DNA from: Paenibacillus whitsoniae
Lineage (GTDB): Bacteria; Bacillota; Bacilli; Paenibacillales; NBRC-103111
Assembly: GCF_003955665.1 (NCBI RefSeq)
Contig: NZ_RXHU01000011.1
Span: forward strand, 170,050 to 234,049
DNA length: 64,000 nt
Reading direction: 5' to 3'
Under the pieces are notes generated by a model. That model saw only the letters and a list, made by a program, of their open reading frames with translations, was not told the DNA's origin and did no database searches. Shown one piece after another: positions 8,218 to 17,840 of this stretch; position 1 is the first letter of the stretch, and every line of letters begins with the position of its first letter. A program made the position numbers and the translations under genes.

Positions 8218-8403
8218 GTAACGGTCGCCACAGCGTCTATTCGATACAAAATGCGGCATTGCACACTTTTACGGTTGCCATAGGGCTTATCTGCCTAAAT
8301 ACCGGCGAAATCTCACCGATTTCGTTTAAATAGCCGCTGCCACAACCGTTACAGGCCGCACGGCCAGCTTTTCGACGAATTAAGCTCACTGGCAACCGTT
8401 CCA
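8218..8403. repeat. Intergenic four-unit array, family D
   Basis: Four copies of a unit around TAACGGTTGCCA occur in 186 bp: at 8218 and 8268 on the plus strand and at 8338 and 8389 on the minus strand. Unit spacing is 50, 70 and 51 bp. The similarity reaches beyond the core: several copies begin GCACA and end CTTAT or CTATT. The centre contains CGAAATC/GATTTCG inverted arms. The layout equals that of the other arrays in this window. There is no gene between 7937 and 8460. Confidence 0.6.
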
Positions 8404-8460
8404 CTGTGTGCCCCCTCCCCCTCTACGCCAATGGAAGAAGGCAGGCTGCCAAAGATGCCA

Positions 8461-9630
8461 CTACTTCGAAACAAGTCTCCCCGCTTTAACCACCTGCTGC
8501 AGCTCAATGCGGGTTCCCGCTCTGCGGAAAGTCGCCAAATCTGCGGGCGCCCCGACCGAAAGTCCCTGCGCAGCAGGCAAGCCCATTTGTAGGGCCGGGC
8601 GCAGCGATGCCATATCCCAAGCTGTCCCAAAATCCACAAGCCCCCGCTCTGTAAGGTGAGACACGGCGTCAGGGAGCAATGTCACCGAGCCGGCCAGCAG
8701 ATCTTCATTGCTTTCCATATGCAGCCGGCCATTCGGTGTTAAAACGACGCAGCCGCCAATGTGCGTTTCGTATCGGCCCGGCGCCATACCTGCGAGGGAC
8801 ACCGCGTCACTGACGAGAAAGGCCCAGTCCTCTTTGACCTTCATAATGACCTTCAGCACCTGATCCGGCAGATGAAAGCCATCTGCGATCAGACCGCAGC
8901 TGAGTTCATCCAGCGCAAGCTGCTCCCAGAGGTAGTTGGGATGCCGGGGAAGCATGCGATGCGCCCCGTTGCCCAGATGCGTCGACATGCGGGCTCCGGC
9001 AGCAGCCGCAGCTCGAATCTGCTCGGGTGTCGCAGACGTATGGCCGATCGAGACGACCAGGCCGGCGGCTGCGCAGCGTGCAATGAAGCTGTCGCTCCCC
9101 GGCCATTCCGGCGACATCGTCAGCAGCCGGATCCGGCCGCCCGACGCCTCCTGCCAGCGCTGCAGCTTCGCCCACTCCGGCGCTGTCACATGTTCGAGCG
9201 GGTGAGCGCCCCGCGCCCCATCCTCGGGCGAAATAAACGGCCCTTCGAGATGAATGCCACCGATGAAGCCGGCCCATTCAGGATGAAGCCGGCATGCCCG
9301 ATCGATGGCAGCCAGTAACTCACATAGCTCTTCATCGCCGTTCGTAATTACGGTCGGATAGAATGTCGTACACCCCCTCGCAGCCAAGCGGCGGGCGATG
9401 CGCTCCAGCGGAAATTCCCCGCCGTCTCCAAGCAGCGTATTAAAATCGTCGCCACCGTAGCCATTGATTTGCAGATCGACCAGGCCGGGGCCGACATAAA
9501 GGCCGGCCTCGCATGCAGGCGAGCTTAAGCTGCCAGGCGCAATTGCCGAGATACAGCCATCCTCGACGACGATGCGCAGCGGCTCTCCGGTCCGGTAATC
9601 CAGGCCGGATAGTTCAAGCTGCCCGCTCAT
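8461..9630 (-). CDS. nagA: N-acetylglucosamine-6-phosphate deacetylase
   Basis: A 389-residue amidohydrolase that removes acetate from GlcNAc-6-phosphate to give glucosamine-6-phosphate in the cytoplasm. Motifs are GPGLVDLQINGYGGDDFN, the metal-binding HLEGPFISPEDGARGAHP, SIGHTSATPEQI, STHLGNGAHRM and LVSDAVSLAG, whose Asp is the expected catalytic residue. THLGNGAH replaces the more usual THLFNAM and LVSDA replaces LVTDA, so it is a divergent NagA, but length and motif order fit. The start codon overlaps the end of nagB by 4 bases, indicating translational coupling. Its position beside nagB and a ROK regulator strengthens the assignment. Confidence 0.85.
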   Translation of the reverse strand: MSGQLELSGLDYRTGEPLRIVVEDGCISAIAPGSLSSPACEAGLYVGPGLVDLQINGYGGDDFNTLLGDGGEFPLERIARRLAARGCTTFYPTVITNGDEELCELLAAIDRACRLHPEWAGFIGGIHLEGPFISPEDGARGAHPLEHVTAPEWAKLQRWQEASGGRIRLLTMSPEWPGSDSFIARCAAAGLVVSIGHTSATPEQIRAAAAAGARMSTHLGNGAHRMLPRHPNYLWEQLALDELSCGLIADGFHLPDQVLKVIMKVKEDWAFLVSDAVSLAGMAPGRYETHIGGCVVLTPNGRLHMESNEDLLAGSVTLLPDAVSHLTERGLVDFGTAWDMASLRPALQMGLPAAQGLSVGAPADLATFRRAGTRIELQQVVKAGRLVSK

Positions 9631-10418
9631 CTTGTTTCACCGTAAGCATCCACATCCGTGTATAACGTGCAAGCAGGATGCTGACGCAAAATGGTGGAGG
9701 GACATGACACCGATACAGGCTGCTCGAGATCGACGGTATGCCGAACCGCTTCTCTTTTGCGCACGCCCGGCACCATGCAAAAGAGTCTGGCTCCGGACAT
9801 CAGCGCCGGAATCGTCAACGTGACGGCGTGCGTCGGCACCTCCGCAAGCGTTGCAAAACAACCGTCGTTCACCTGCTGCTGACGGCAGACTTGGTCAAGT
9901 TCGACGCTTTTCACCAAAGCAGCATCGTTGAAATCCGCAACCGGGGGATCGTTGAACGCCAAATGGCCATTCTCGCCAATGCCCAGGCAGACGATGTCGA
10001 TTGGCGCTTCGGCTAGCAAGCGGCTGTAACGCGTGCATTCGGCCTCAGGCTCGGCTCCCGAATCAATCAGATGAATTGTCCCCGGCTTTACCCGATCAAA
10101 CAACCGCTCGCTGACGTAACGGCTGAACAATTGTGGCGCATCCTGCGGCAGGCCGATGTACTCGTCCATGTGAAACACCGTAACTCGGCTCCAGTCCAGG
10201 TCCCCGGACGCCTCAATCAACGTCTCCAAAAATTCGTTCTGCGAAGGCGCCGCCGCAAAAATCATCCGAATGCCCGGCTTCGTGTCCAACAGAGCTCTCA
10301 TATACGCAGCCGCTTCCAGTCCCGCAGCGCTGCCTAGCGCTGATCGATTGGGATAAACCTGAACGTTAAGTTGATCCGCCTTCGTGGTAATTACAGGGGC
10401 AAATTTGTCGTTTGGCAT
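9627..10418 (-). CDS. nagB: Glucosamine-6-phosphate deaminase
   Basis: A 263-residue sugar-phosphate isomerase/deaminase that converts glucosamine-6-phosphate to fructose-6-phosphate and ammonia, the step after NagA. Diagnostic segments are VFHMDEYIGL, with the catalytic Asp-Glu, and CLGIGENGHLAFNDPP, with the active-site Glu/His region. The ATG at 10418 has GGGAGG 7 bases upstream. It is the first gene of a two-gene operon with nagA and is transcribed away from the ROK regulator. NagB-like family members may act on related amino-sugar phosphates. Confidence 0.87.
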   Translation of the reverse strand: MPNDKFAPVITTKADQLNVQVYPNRSALGSAAGLEAAAYMRALLDTKPGIRMIFAAAPSQNEFLETLIEASGDLDWSRVTVFHMDEYIGLPQDAPQLFSRYVSERLFDRVKPGTIHLIDSGAEPEAECTRYSRLLAEAPIDIVCLGIGENGHLAFNDPPVADFNDAALVKSVELDQVCRQQQVNDGCFATLAEVPTHAVTLTIPALMSGARLFCMVPGVRKREAVRHTVDLEQPVSVSCPSTILRQHPACTLYTDVDAYGETR

Positions 10419-10498
10419 GAATAATCCTCCCTAATTTTACTAGAACTTTGGTTCCTGCTATCATAAATGCATACAAATGTGGAAGAGGGGCAGCGCAC

Positions 10499-11677
10499 AT
10501 GGGCACTTCAAAAGGCCGAGGACCGACCATCGCCAAAGACGTCAACCGCCAAATCATATACCGCCAAATGAAACACAACCGTGAAACGACGCGCGTCGAT
10601 TTGGCCAGAACACTGAACCTGCACAAGAACACCGTGAATGCCATCATCGGCGAATTCATGGAGACGGGATTTGTTGAGGAACTCGGCCAGCAAGCGCAAA
10701 GCGGCGCCGGGCGAAAAGCGACGGTCATCCAATTTCAGGCCCGCAATAAATGGGCGATCGGCGTCCAGATAACCTCGGATGTCATTCATTGGGCGGTGAC
10801 CGATTTGTATGCCCAACCGATTGCCTCCTACTCCGTCCCTCTGCGGGATGCGGCACCGGACAATGTTGTCCAATCCCTGCTGTCCGAAGCGGACAAGCTG
10901 CTTGTCACCTATGGGGCAGAGGCCTGCGTCGGCATGTGCATCGGCATTCCTGGTCTTATGGAAGAGCATCGCTCAAGCATTATCCACTCCAGTCACTTAA
11001 GCTGGCAGCATGTGCCGCTGTTGGCGCTTTTAAAGGATCGGCTGAGCATCCCGCTCAAATTGGACAACAGCGTCAAGCTCGCCTCCCTAGGCGAACAATG
11101 GCATGGCAGCGGTAGCGGCAGCAATGACTTCGCCTACTGCTACTTCGGCAACGGCGTCGGCTGCAGCCTTGTGGCGAGTGGCTCCGTCGTCAGAGGAAGC
11201 GTGGGTGCTGCCGGCGAGCTGGGTCACTTCGTGCTGGAGCCGGACGGCCCTTTATGCGGCTGCGGCAATCGCGGCTGCTTGGAGGCTTTGGTCAGCCTAC
11301 CTGCCCTCTTGCGCCAGATCAGCGAAGCGGACGGCGCCGGAAGCAGCGAACCGCTCAGTTGGGAGACCGTCCTGGACAGACTGCACCACAAAGACCCTGT
11401 CGTTCTGGAGGTGCTCCGAGGTGCGGGTCGTACCATCGGGCAGGCGCTGAGCTATGTGGTCAACTTGCTGAATCCGAAGCTTGTCGTCTGCGACGGCCCG
11501 CTGATGCAGGCGTCCTCCATCCTGTTTCCACACATCGAGTCCGAGCTCCAACGCCGCTGTCTCTCAGCCGTCATCCCTGTCCGCGTCGCGCGTTCAGAGT
11601 TATACCCTTACGCAAGCTGCATTGGTGCCGCCGCCGATGCCATCCAGACGTGGGAGGCAGCGACTTACCCGCTTTAA
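10499..11677 (+). CDS. ROK family transcriptional regulator (NagC/XylR type)
   Basis: A 392-residue regulator with an N-terminal winged helix-turn-helix (TTRVDLARTLNLHKNTVNAI) and a ROK sugar-sensing domain. The zinc-binding signature is intact as LCGCGNRGCLEAL, preceded by the GELGH motif of the sugar site. I chose the ATG at 10499, which has AGAGGGG 8 bases upstream; an in-frame start at 10448 would leave almost no room for the divergent promoters. It lies head to head with nagBA, so it probably controls amino-sugar use in response to GlcNAc-6-phosphate or a related ligand. The 80-bp space must hold both promoters and the operator. Confidence 0.88.
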   Translation: MGTSKGRGPTIAKDVNRQIIYRQMKHNRETTRVDLARTLNLHKNTVNAIIGEFMETGFVEELGQQAQSGAGRKATVIQFQARNKWAIGVQITSDVIHWAVTDLYAQPIASYSVPLRDAAPDNVVQSLLSEADKLLVTYGAEACVGMCIGIPGLMEEHRSSIIHSSHLSWQHVPLLALLKDRLSIPLKLDNSVKLASLGEQWHGSGSGSNDFAYCYFGNGVGCSLVASGSVVRGSVGAAGELGHFVLEPDGPLCGCGNRGCLEALVSLPALLRQISEADGAGSSEPLSWETVLDRLHHKDPVVLEVLRGAGRTIGQALSYVVNLLNPKLVVCDGPLMQASSILFPHIESELQRRCLSAVIPVRVARSELYPYASCIGAAADAIQTWEAATYPL

Positions 11678-11714
11678 GCGGCTTTGGCCGTCAGCTTCCC
11701 CCAACGCTGCTTAG

Positions 11715-11745
11715 ACAAATAAGATAATGGCGGTATCTTATTTGT
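11715..11745. terminator. Perfect AT-rich hairpin after the ROK gene
   Basis: The 12-bp perfect arms ACAAATAAGATA and TATCTTATTTGT surround a 7-base loop, 38 bases after the ROK stop codon. No T tract follows, so it may protect the transcript end or be a protein-binding site rather than a classic terminator. Confidence 0.4.
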
Positions 11746-11901
11746 GAAGTTTGCACCCGACCGCTTCCCCTCCTCTCCAATTAGTATAAAATTTATACCA
11801 ATTATTCGAAATTAGCAAGCGCTTTTTTAAAACTCGCCATGGCCATGTGCCTGCCTAGTCCTATAGAGGTGTGGAACAGCACCTTTCGCCTGCCATCCTT
11901 A

Positions 11902-12134
11902 CGGGGATCGAGAGGACGCTAACCAGGCCATTCTCCCCAATTTCGACCATGATGCGGAACGAGAGGACGCTAATCCGGCCAATCTCTCCACTTTCGATCA
12001 TGATGCGGAACGAGAGGACGCTAATCGATCTCCAAGACCCCAAAATGCCCCAAAAAAGCACAAATAAGGGCCTCTCGCTCCCTTACAGGCAAATCTCCGC
12101 GATTTTCGCACAAATAGCGCATCCACGTTCCCTT
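11902..12134. repeat. Intergenic array, family C (three direct plus two inverted units)
   Basis: GAGAGGACGCTAA lies in three direct copies of a 51-bp unit (starts near 11910, 11961 and 12012), each preceded by GATGCGGAAC or a variant. Two diverged inverted units follow at 12058 and 12108, 50 bp apart, both beginning GCACAAATA on the plus strand and reading GGGARC...CTTATTTG or CTATTTG on the minus strand. Direct units, then a gap, then inverted units is the layout of the other arrays. Nothing else is visible between 11746 and 12190. Confidence 0.6.
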
Positions 12135-12191
12135 CCCTGGAAATAGCTGCCGGCGAGCGGACGGCGGCAACTGCCGTACAACCTACTAAGC

Positions 12192-12219
12192 AAAAAAAGG
12201 CAAGCCCAAGGCCTGCCTC
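12192..12219 (-). terminator. Rho-independent terminator of prfC
   Basis: AGGCAGGC and GCTTGCCT form an 8-bp stem (one G-T pair) on the minus strand, followed by seven T. It begins about ten bases after the prfC stop codon. Confidence 0.75.
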
Positions 12220-12227
12220 TTCATCCC

Positions 12228-13826
12228 TTAATTCGTCGGTGCGCTGCTCAAGAACTGCGCATTCGGATTCTTCTCGATCGAAGAACGCAGCGCATACTCG
12301 CTTTCGAACAAGCCGACATAGTTCCCCTTCTTGTCTTTCACAAGTGTGGAGTTGATGCGGAACTTGCCCGGATCTATCTTCTCATCCACGATCCAGCGCG
12401 CGAACTGGTAGTTCTGCCGCTGCAGCATAATGTCGACGCCGTACTCCGATTTCATCCGGTGTTCCAACACCTCGAATTGCAGCTGGCCGACGACGCCGAG
12501 AATCATATCTTCGAAGCCGATCGTCGTAAACACCTGGATCATGCCTTCCTCGGTAAGCTGGTCGATGCCTTTCAGGAACTGCTTTTGCTTGAGTGCATTC
12601 TTGATAGACACCTTGCTGAACAGCTCCGGCGAGAACGTCGGCAGCTCGTCGAACGTGAGGGCTTCACCTTCGCACAAGGAATCCCCGATGTGGAAAATAC
12701 CCGGATCGAACAACCCGATAATGTCGCCAGGGAACGCCTCTTCGACGATGTCCCGATCTTGCGCAAGGAACTGCTGCGGCTGCGCCAGCTTGATGTCTTT
12801 GCCAAGCCGTACGTGCTTCACGGACATGCCGCGCTCGAACTTGCCGGACACGATGCGCAGGAACGCAACGCGGTCGCGGTGCGCCGGGTTCATGTTCGCT
12901 TGGATTTTGAACACGTAGCCCGAGAATTTCTCGCGGGTCGGCTCGATCTCCCCGAGGGAGCTGTTACGCGGCTCTGGATCTGGCGCCAGCTGCAGGAAGT
13001 TCTCCAGGAACGTCTGCACGCCGAAGTTGTTGACCGCCGAACCGAAGAAAACCGGCGTCAGCTCGCCTTTTAACACTTTTTCCATGTCAAAAGGGTCCCC
13101 GGCTACGTCCAGCAATTCAATATCATTGCACAATTGCTGATGCAGGAAGTCGCCGGCGATTTCCTTCACGAGCGGGTCATCCACACCGCTGACCTTGCGG
13201 ACCTGAATGTCGCGATGATCCTCGCCATGGTACAGCTCCAGCTGCGATTTGCCACGGTCATACACGCCGCAGAACTGCTTGCCGGACCCGATCGGCCAGT
13301 TCATCGGATAGGAACGGATGCCGAGCACCTCTTCCAACTCCTCGAGCAGTTCGAACGGATCCCGCCCTTCACGGTCCAATTTGTTAATAAACGTAAAAAT
13401 CGGAATACCTCTCATCCGGCACACCTGGAACAGCTTCTTCGTCTGCGTCTCGACCCCTTTGGCGACGTCAATCAGCATGACCGCGCTGTCCGCGGCCGTC
13501 AGCGTACGGTACGTGTCTTCACTGAAGTCTTGGTGGCCCGGCGTATCCAAAATGTTGACGCGATGCCCTTCATAATCGAACTGCATGACGGAAGACGTAA
13601 CGGAAATCCCCCGCTGCTTCTCGATCTCCATCCAGTCGGAAGTCGCATGCTTGCTGGCTTTGCGACCTTTGACCGTTCCCGCGAGACGAATCGCGCCCCC
13701 GAACAGGAGCAACTTCTCCGTCAACGTCGTTTTTCCCGCATCCGGGTGAGAAATAATCGCAAACGTCCGCCGCTTGGCGACTTCCGTTTCGAGCAATTGC
13801 TTGAGTTGCGTTTTCATAGTGGTCAT
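12228..13826 (-). CDS. prfC: Peptide chain release factor 3
   Basis: A 532-residue translational GTPase that recycles RF1/RF2 from the ribosome after peptide release. GTPase motifs are G1 SHPDAGKTT, the switch region GISVTSSVMQF, G3 DTPGHQDF and G4 NKLDREGRDP; the domain II and III segments are RF3-like (AQPQQFLAQDRDIVEEAFPG, GVVGQLQFEVLEHRM). The ATG at 13826, with GAAGGG six bases upstream, gives the usual RF3 length. It lies downstream of, and close to, the metallophosphoesterase gene and could be partly co-transcribed with it. RF3 is usually dispensable for growth. Confidence 0.95.
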   Translation of the reverse strand: MTTMKTQLKQLLETEVAKRRTFAIISHPDAGKTTLTEKLLLFGGAIRLAGTVKGRKASKHATSDWMEIEKQRGISVTSSVMQFDYEGHRVNILDTPGHQDFSEDTYRTLTAADSAVMLIDVAKGVETQTKKLFQVCRMRGIPIFTFINKLDREGRDPFELLEELEEVLGIRSYPMNWPIGSGKQFCGVYDRGKSQLELYHGEDHRDIQVRKVSGVDDPLVKEIAGDFLHQQLCNDIELLDVAGDPFDMEKVLKGELTPVFFGSAVNNFGVQTFLENFLQLAPDPEPRNSSLGEIEPTREKFSGYVFKIQANMNPAHRDRVAFLRIVSGKFERGMSVKHVRLGKDIKLAQPQQFLAQDRDIVEEAFPGDIIGLFDPGIFHIGDSLCEGEALTFDELPTFSPELFSKVSIKNALKQKQFLKGIDQLTEEGMIQVFTTIGFEDMILGVVGQLQFEVLEHRMKSEYGVDIMLQRQNYQFARWIVDEKIDPGKFRINSTLVKDKKGNYVGLFESEYALRSSIEKNPNAQFLSSAPTN

Positions 13827-13871
13827 TAAATTCCCTTCTGCTTCTACATTAAACATTTATCAAATGGCGGA

Positions 13872-14954
13872 TCAGACTTTCACTTTTTCCAAAGGCACCG
13901 TCCAATTCGCCTCTTCAATCCAAGTACGGTTGCTGAACTCACGGCCGCGCACAGTCACTTTGTCGGCAAACACCTGCACGTAAATCCCCTGCGCCTTGTT
14001 GCGCGCTTCCTGCTGGTACGCCCGATTCAGCGTCCTGCCGACGGAGGCGTTATGAAAATAATGGAACGTCTCCTGAATGTAATGCGGCGTGCCGTTCTGG
14101 AAATCCTGATGGCGGTGGCCGCAGAACACGAGCACGTTCTTATACGGTGCAAGCGTATCGCGGAATTCAATCGCCCGCATCAGTTGATGCGTTTTGCCAT
14201 CGGTCCCGACCGGCGGCAGCGGCTGATGGGTCATGACAAACAGTGGCCGTCCCGGCTTATACAGCTGCTTCACTCGCGCTTTGAACCACGCCATCTGCTC
14301 GTCGGAGTACCAGGCGCCTTCACCGACCTCCGGCTTTTCCTGCACATAGGTTTCCTGCGATAACAACACGATCGAATGTCCATTCGCCGTAAAATCGTTA
14401 TAAATCTGGGAATAGCCAAAAAACTTCTTGAACTGCTCACGGCTGATCGCATCGCTTTTGCCATTCGGCACCGCGTCCTGGTCCCATTGATTCGCTTTGT
14501 TGATCCAAATCGTATAGTAATCGTGGTTGCCCATATTGGCATGAACCGGCGGCAGCTTATACGCGTTCAAAATCCCCCGCAGCTCCTTATAATCCCGATC
14601 CGTTCCGGTATCCGTCAAATCGCCCGTGAGCATGATCGCATCCACAGGTCCGTCAAAATGGGTGACATCATCCAACGCTTGCCGCAGCTTCGTCATCGTA
14701 AGGGGATCTCCGATCGTCACATGCAGGTCACTTAAAATAAAGAACGACATCAGCGGCCCCGGCGGCAGCGGTTCTTCCGAAGGCTGCGGCGGTTCCTGCG
14801 ATGCTGACGGTTCGGGCGTATCTGCAGAGTGGGCAGCTACGGTTACGGTCTCCGTCATAAATTTTTTCTTAACGAGCCAACTGAACCAGGCGCTAATCCC
14901 GATTAAAATACCGCCGATGGCCACCAACCACCGAATAAATGCCCTGCGCGACAT
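13872..14954 (-). CDS. Membrane-anchored calcineurin-like metallophosphoesterase
   Basis: A 360-residue extracytoplasmic phosphoesterase. A basic N-terminus and a helix (LVAIGGILIGISAWFSWLV, about 10-28) form an uncleaved anchor or signal peptide, then comes a Pro/Glu/Ser-rich linker. The binuclear metal motifs are in canonical order: SDLH, GDLTD, GNHD, MTHQP and CGHRH. The substrate could be a nucleotide, phospholipid or teichoic-acid-type diester; sequence alone does not decide. The ATG at 14954 follows GGGGTG. It is 45 bp upstream of prfC. Confidence 0.88.
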   Translation of the reverse strand: MSRRAFIRWLVAIGGILIGISAWFSWLVKKKFMTETVTVAAHSADTPEPSASQEPPQPSEEPLPPGPLMSFFILSDLHVTIGDPLTMTKLRQALDDVTHFDGPVDAIMLTGDLTDTGTDRDYKELRGILNAYKLPPVHANMGNHDYYTIWINKANQWDQDAVPNGKSDAISREQFKKFFGYSQIYNDFTANGHSIVLLSQETYVQEKPEVGEGAWYSDEQMAWFKARVKQLYKPGRPLFVMTHQPLPPVGTDGKTHQLMRAIEFRDTLAPYKNVLVFCGHRHQDFQNGTPHYIQETFHYFHNASVGRTLNRAYQQEARNKAQGIYVQVFADKVTVRGREFSNRTWIEEANWTVPLEKVKV

Positions 14955-15049
14955 GGATACACCCCATAATATATGATCTTCAAGCCTGCTCCGTACGATT
15001 TAGTATACCAAAAAAATGTACGGCTTACGATGCCCTCGGACCAACTATT

Positions 15050-15093
15050 CGACAAAAACAAAAATCCAACAGGCTCCTTCGCCTGTTGGATTT
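15050..15093 (-). terminator. Rho-independent terminator of zwf
   Basis: A 13-bp perfect stem (AAATCCAACAGGC and its complement) with a 6-base loop is followed on the minus strand by TTTTTGTTTTTG. It begins 12 bases after the zwf stop codon. Confidence 0.9.
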
Positions 15094-15105
15094 GCAGGTA
15101 CGCTT

Positions 15106-16641
<1,536 letters not shown>

Positions 16642-16831
16642 CTATGCATCATTCTTTCTCTATTAGATTAGGGTAATAAGCATAGCATACCGAAATTTGT
16701 CAGACGATTCAACTTTTCTACGACATTTCTTCCATAACATTTTCTTATACCAAACTAGACATTCGTCTATACCAGTCGGCAATACGGCGCATAGGCTATC
16801 ATACCAACAATTCACGGAGGTGCCACATCAG

Positions 16832-17230
16832 ATGCAACCCATTCACCCAATTTCGGCAAAAAGCTGCAAAAATCTGCTCGGAAAGCCCGTGTTCCTCGTC
16901 TTGAAAGACGGCTCACGATTATTCGGCGTCTTGCATCGCGTTGACAACAATAGACTGACGATCGGCGACGAGCCGCTCGCGAACGTCAGTGCAAAACCGA
17001 AAAAAACCGCCAAGAAGCCGACCGCAACCAAAAGTAAAACGGTAAAAACGACCAAGAAACAGACGCCTGCCGAGCAGTCTGCGCCGGAGCAGGAAACGCC
17101 TGCCGGGCTGATTTCGTTCGGATTCTGGGGACCGCCGCCAGAGGCTCCTGCTCCGGCTCCGGCTCCAGCTCCGCGCTCCTGGGACGTCCCGCTGGACAAT
17201 GTGGGCGCGATGTTTACAGAGACGGTATAA
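16832..17230 (+). CDS. Small basic protein with a possible Sm/LSM-like N-terminus
   Basis: A 132-residue protein I cannot assign to a named family. Residues 1-50 contain KNLLGKPVFLVLKDGSRLFG followed by a short strand-rich stretch (NNRLTIGDEP), resembling the first strands of an Sm/LSM fold. Residues 50-80 are a Lys/Thr-rich, probably disordered region (KKTAKKPTATKSKTVKTTKK), and the C-terminus has ISFGFWGPPP and an Ala-Pro repeat. The basic tail would suit nucleic-acid binding, but that is inference. The ATG at 16832 has GGAGGTG upstream; the frame is open to 16697 without a better site. It converges on the GNAT gene with a shared terminator. Confidence 0.75.
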   Translation: MQPIHPISAKSCKNLLGKPVFLVLKDGSRLFGVLHRVDNNRLTIGDEPLANVSAKPKKTAKKPTATKSKTVKTTKKQTPAEQSAPEQETPAGLISFGFWGPPPEAPAPAPAPAPRSWDVPLDNVGAMFTETV

Positions 17231-17269
17231 AAAAAAGGCTGCGGATGCCCAAGCCATCCCAGCCTTTTA
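17231..17269. terminator. Bidirectional terminator between convergent genes
   Basis: GGCTG-C-GGATG pairs with CATCC-CAGCC, with A runs on the left and T runs on the right, so it can act on both strands. It begins directly after the stop of the gene at 16832 and includes the stop codon of the acetyltransferase gene. Confidence 0.85.
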
Positions 17270-17713
17270 TCTTGTTATGCGCTTGCTCATTTTGTAGCAG
17301 TAAAGCTCCGGAATGTACGTCTCCACCGCATACCCTCGTTTCGTATAAAAGTGAATCGCTCTTGGATTGCTGTCATCGACGAACAGCTCTACGGATTTGC
17401 AGCGCTCTTTCCGGCCGTAATCCTCCGCTGTTTTCATCAGCTCATGGCCGAGGCCTTTCCCCTGCTCGCGCTCGTCAATCGCCAGCATATCGACGAAGAG
17501 CACGCTCGATTTGCGTACAAACGTAATAAAGCCATACGGCTTACGGAAACCTCGGGCCGCTACGTAGGTTTTGTTGCGATTCAGCCTGGATCGAATTTCT
17601 GAGAACGTCACCGATTGGCCCGCTTCGTAGAGTCTTGAGTAAGGCACCAACTGTTCGATGACCATGCGATGGATCATGGCGTCGTCCGATGTAGGTAAAC
17701 GTTTACGAATCAT
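17267..17713 (-). CDS. GNAT family N-acetyltransferase
   Basis: A 148-residue acetyl-CoA-dependent acetyltransferase. Motif A reads VDMLAIDEREQGKGLGHELM with the EQGKGLG pyrophosphate loop, and motif B is NPRAIHFYTKRGY. The ATG at 17713 has GGAGG nine bases upstream; a longer frame to 17731 would include that site. It is a single gene ended by a shared bidirectional terminator. The acceptor substrate cannot be predicted. Confidence 0.87.
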   Translation of the reverse strand: MIRKRLPTSDDAMIHRMVIEQLVPYSRLYEAGQSVTFSEIRSRLNRNKTYVAARGFRKPYGFITFVRKSSVLFVDMLAIDEREQGKGLGHELMKTAEDYGRKERCKSVELFVDDSNPRAIHFYTKRGYAVETYIPELYCYKMSKRITR

Positions 17714-17840
17714 GCAGCACCGCCTCCACAAGCAGCAATAATGCTATCTTATGTCGCGTCTGCCGGAAATGACCCTGTGCCTGCCAATTTACCCCATTTC
17801 GCTTTGGTGATATAATAAAAGGAAGGAGGGGGATGACGCG

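Noticed and set aside
11861..12061. Minus-strand frame with a 17-residue repeat
   Set aside because: It only reflects the 51-bp DNA repeat of the family C array; no ribosome site or domain.
11902..12134. CRISPR array
   Set aside because: Repeats are few and diverged, spacers are not unique, units occur in both orientations, and no cas gene is present in the window.
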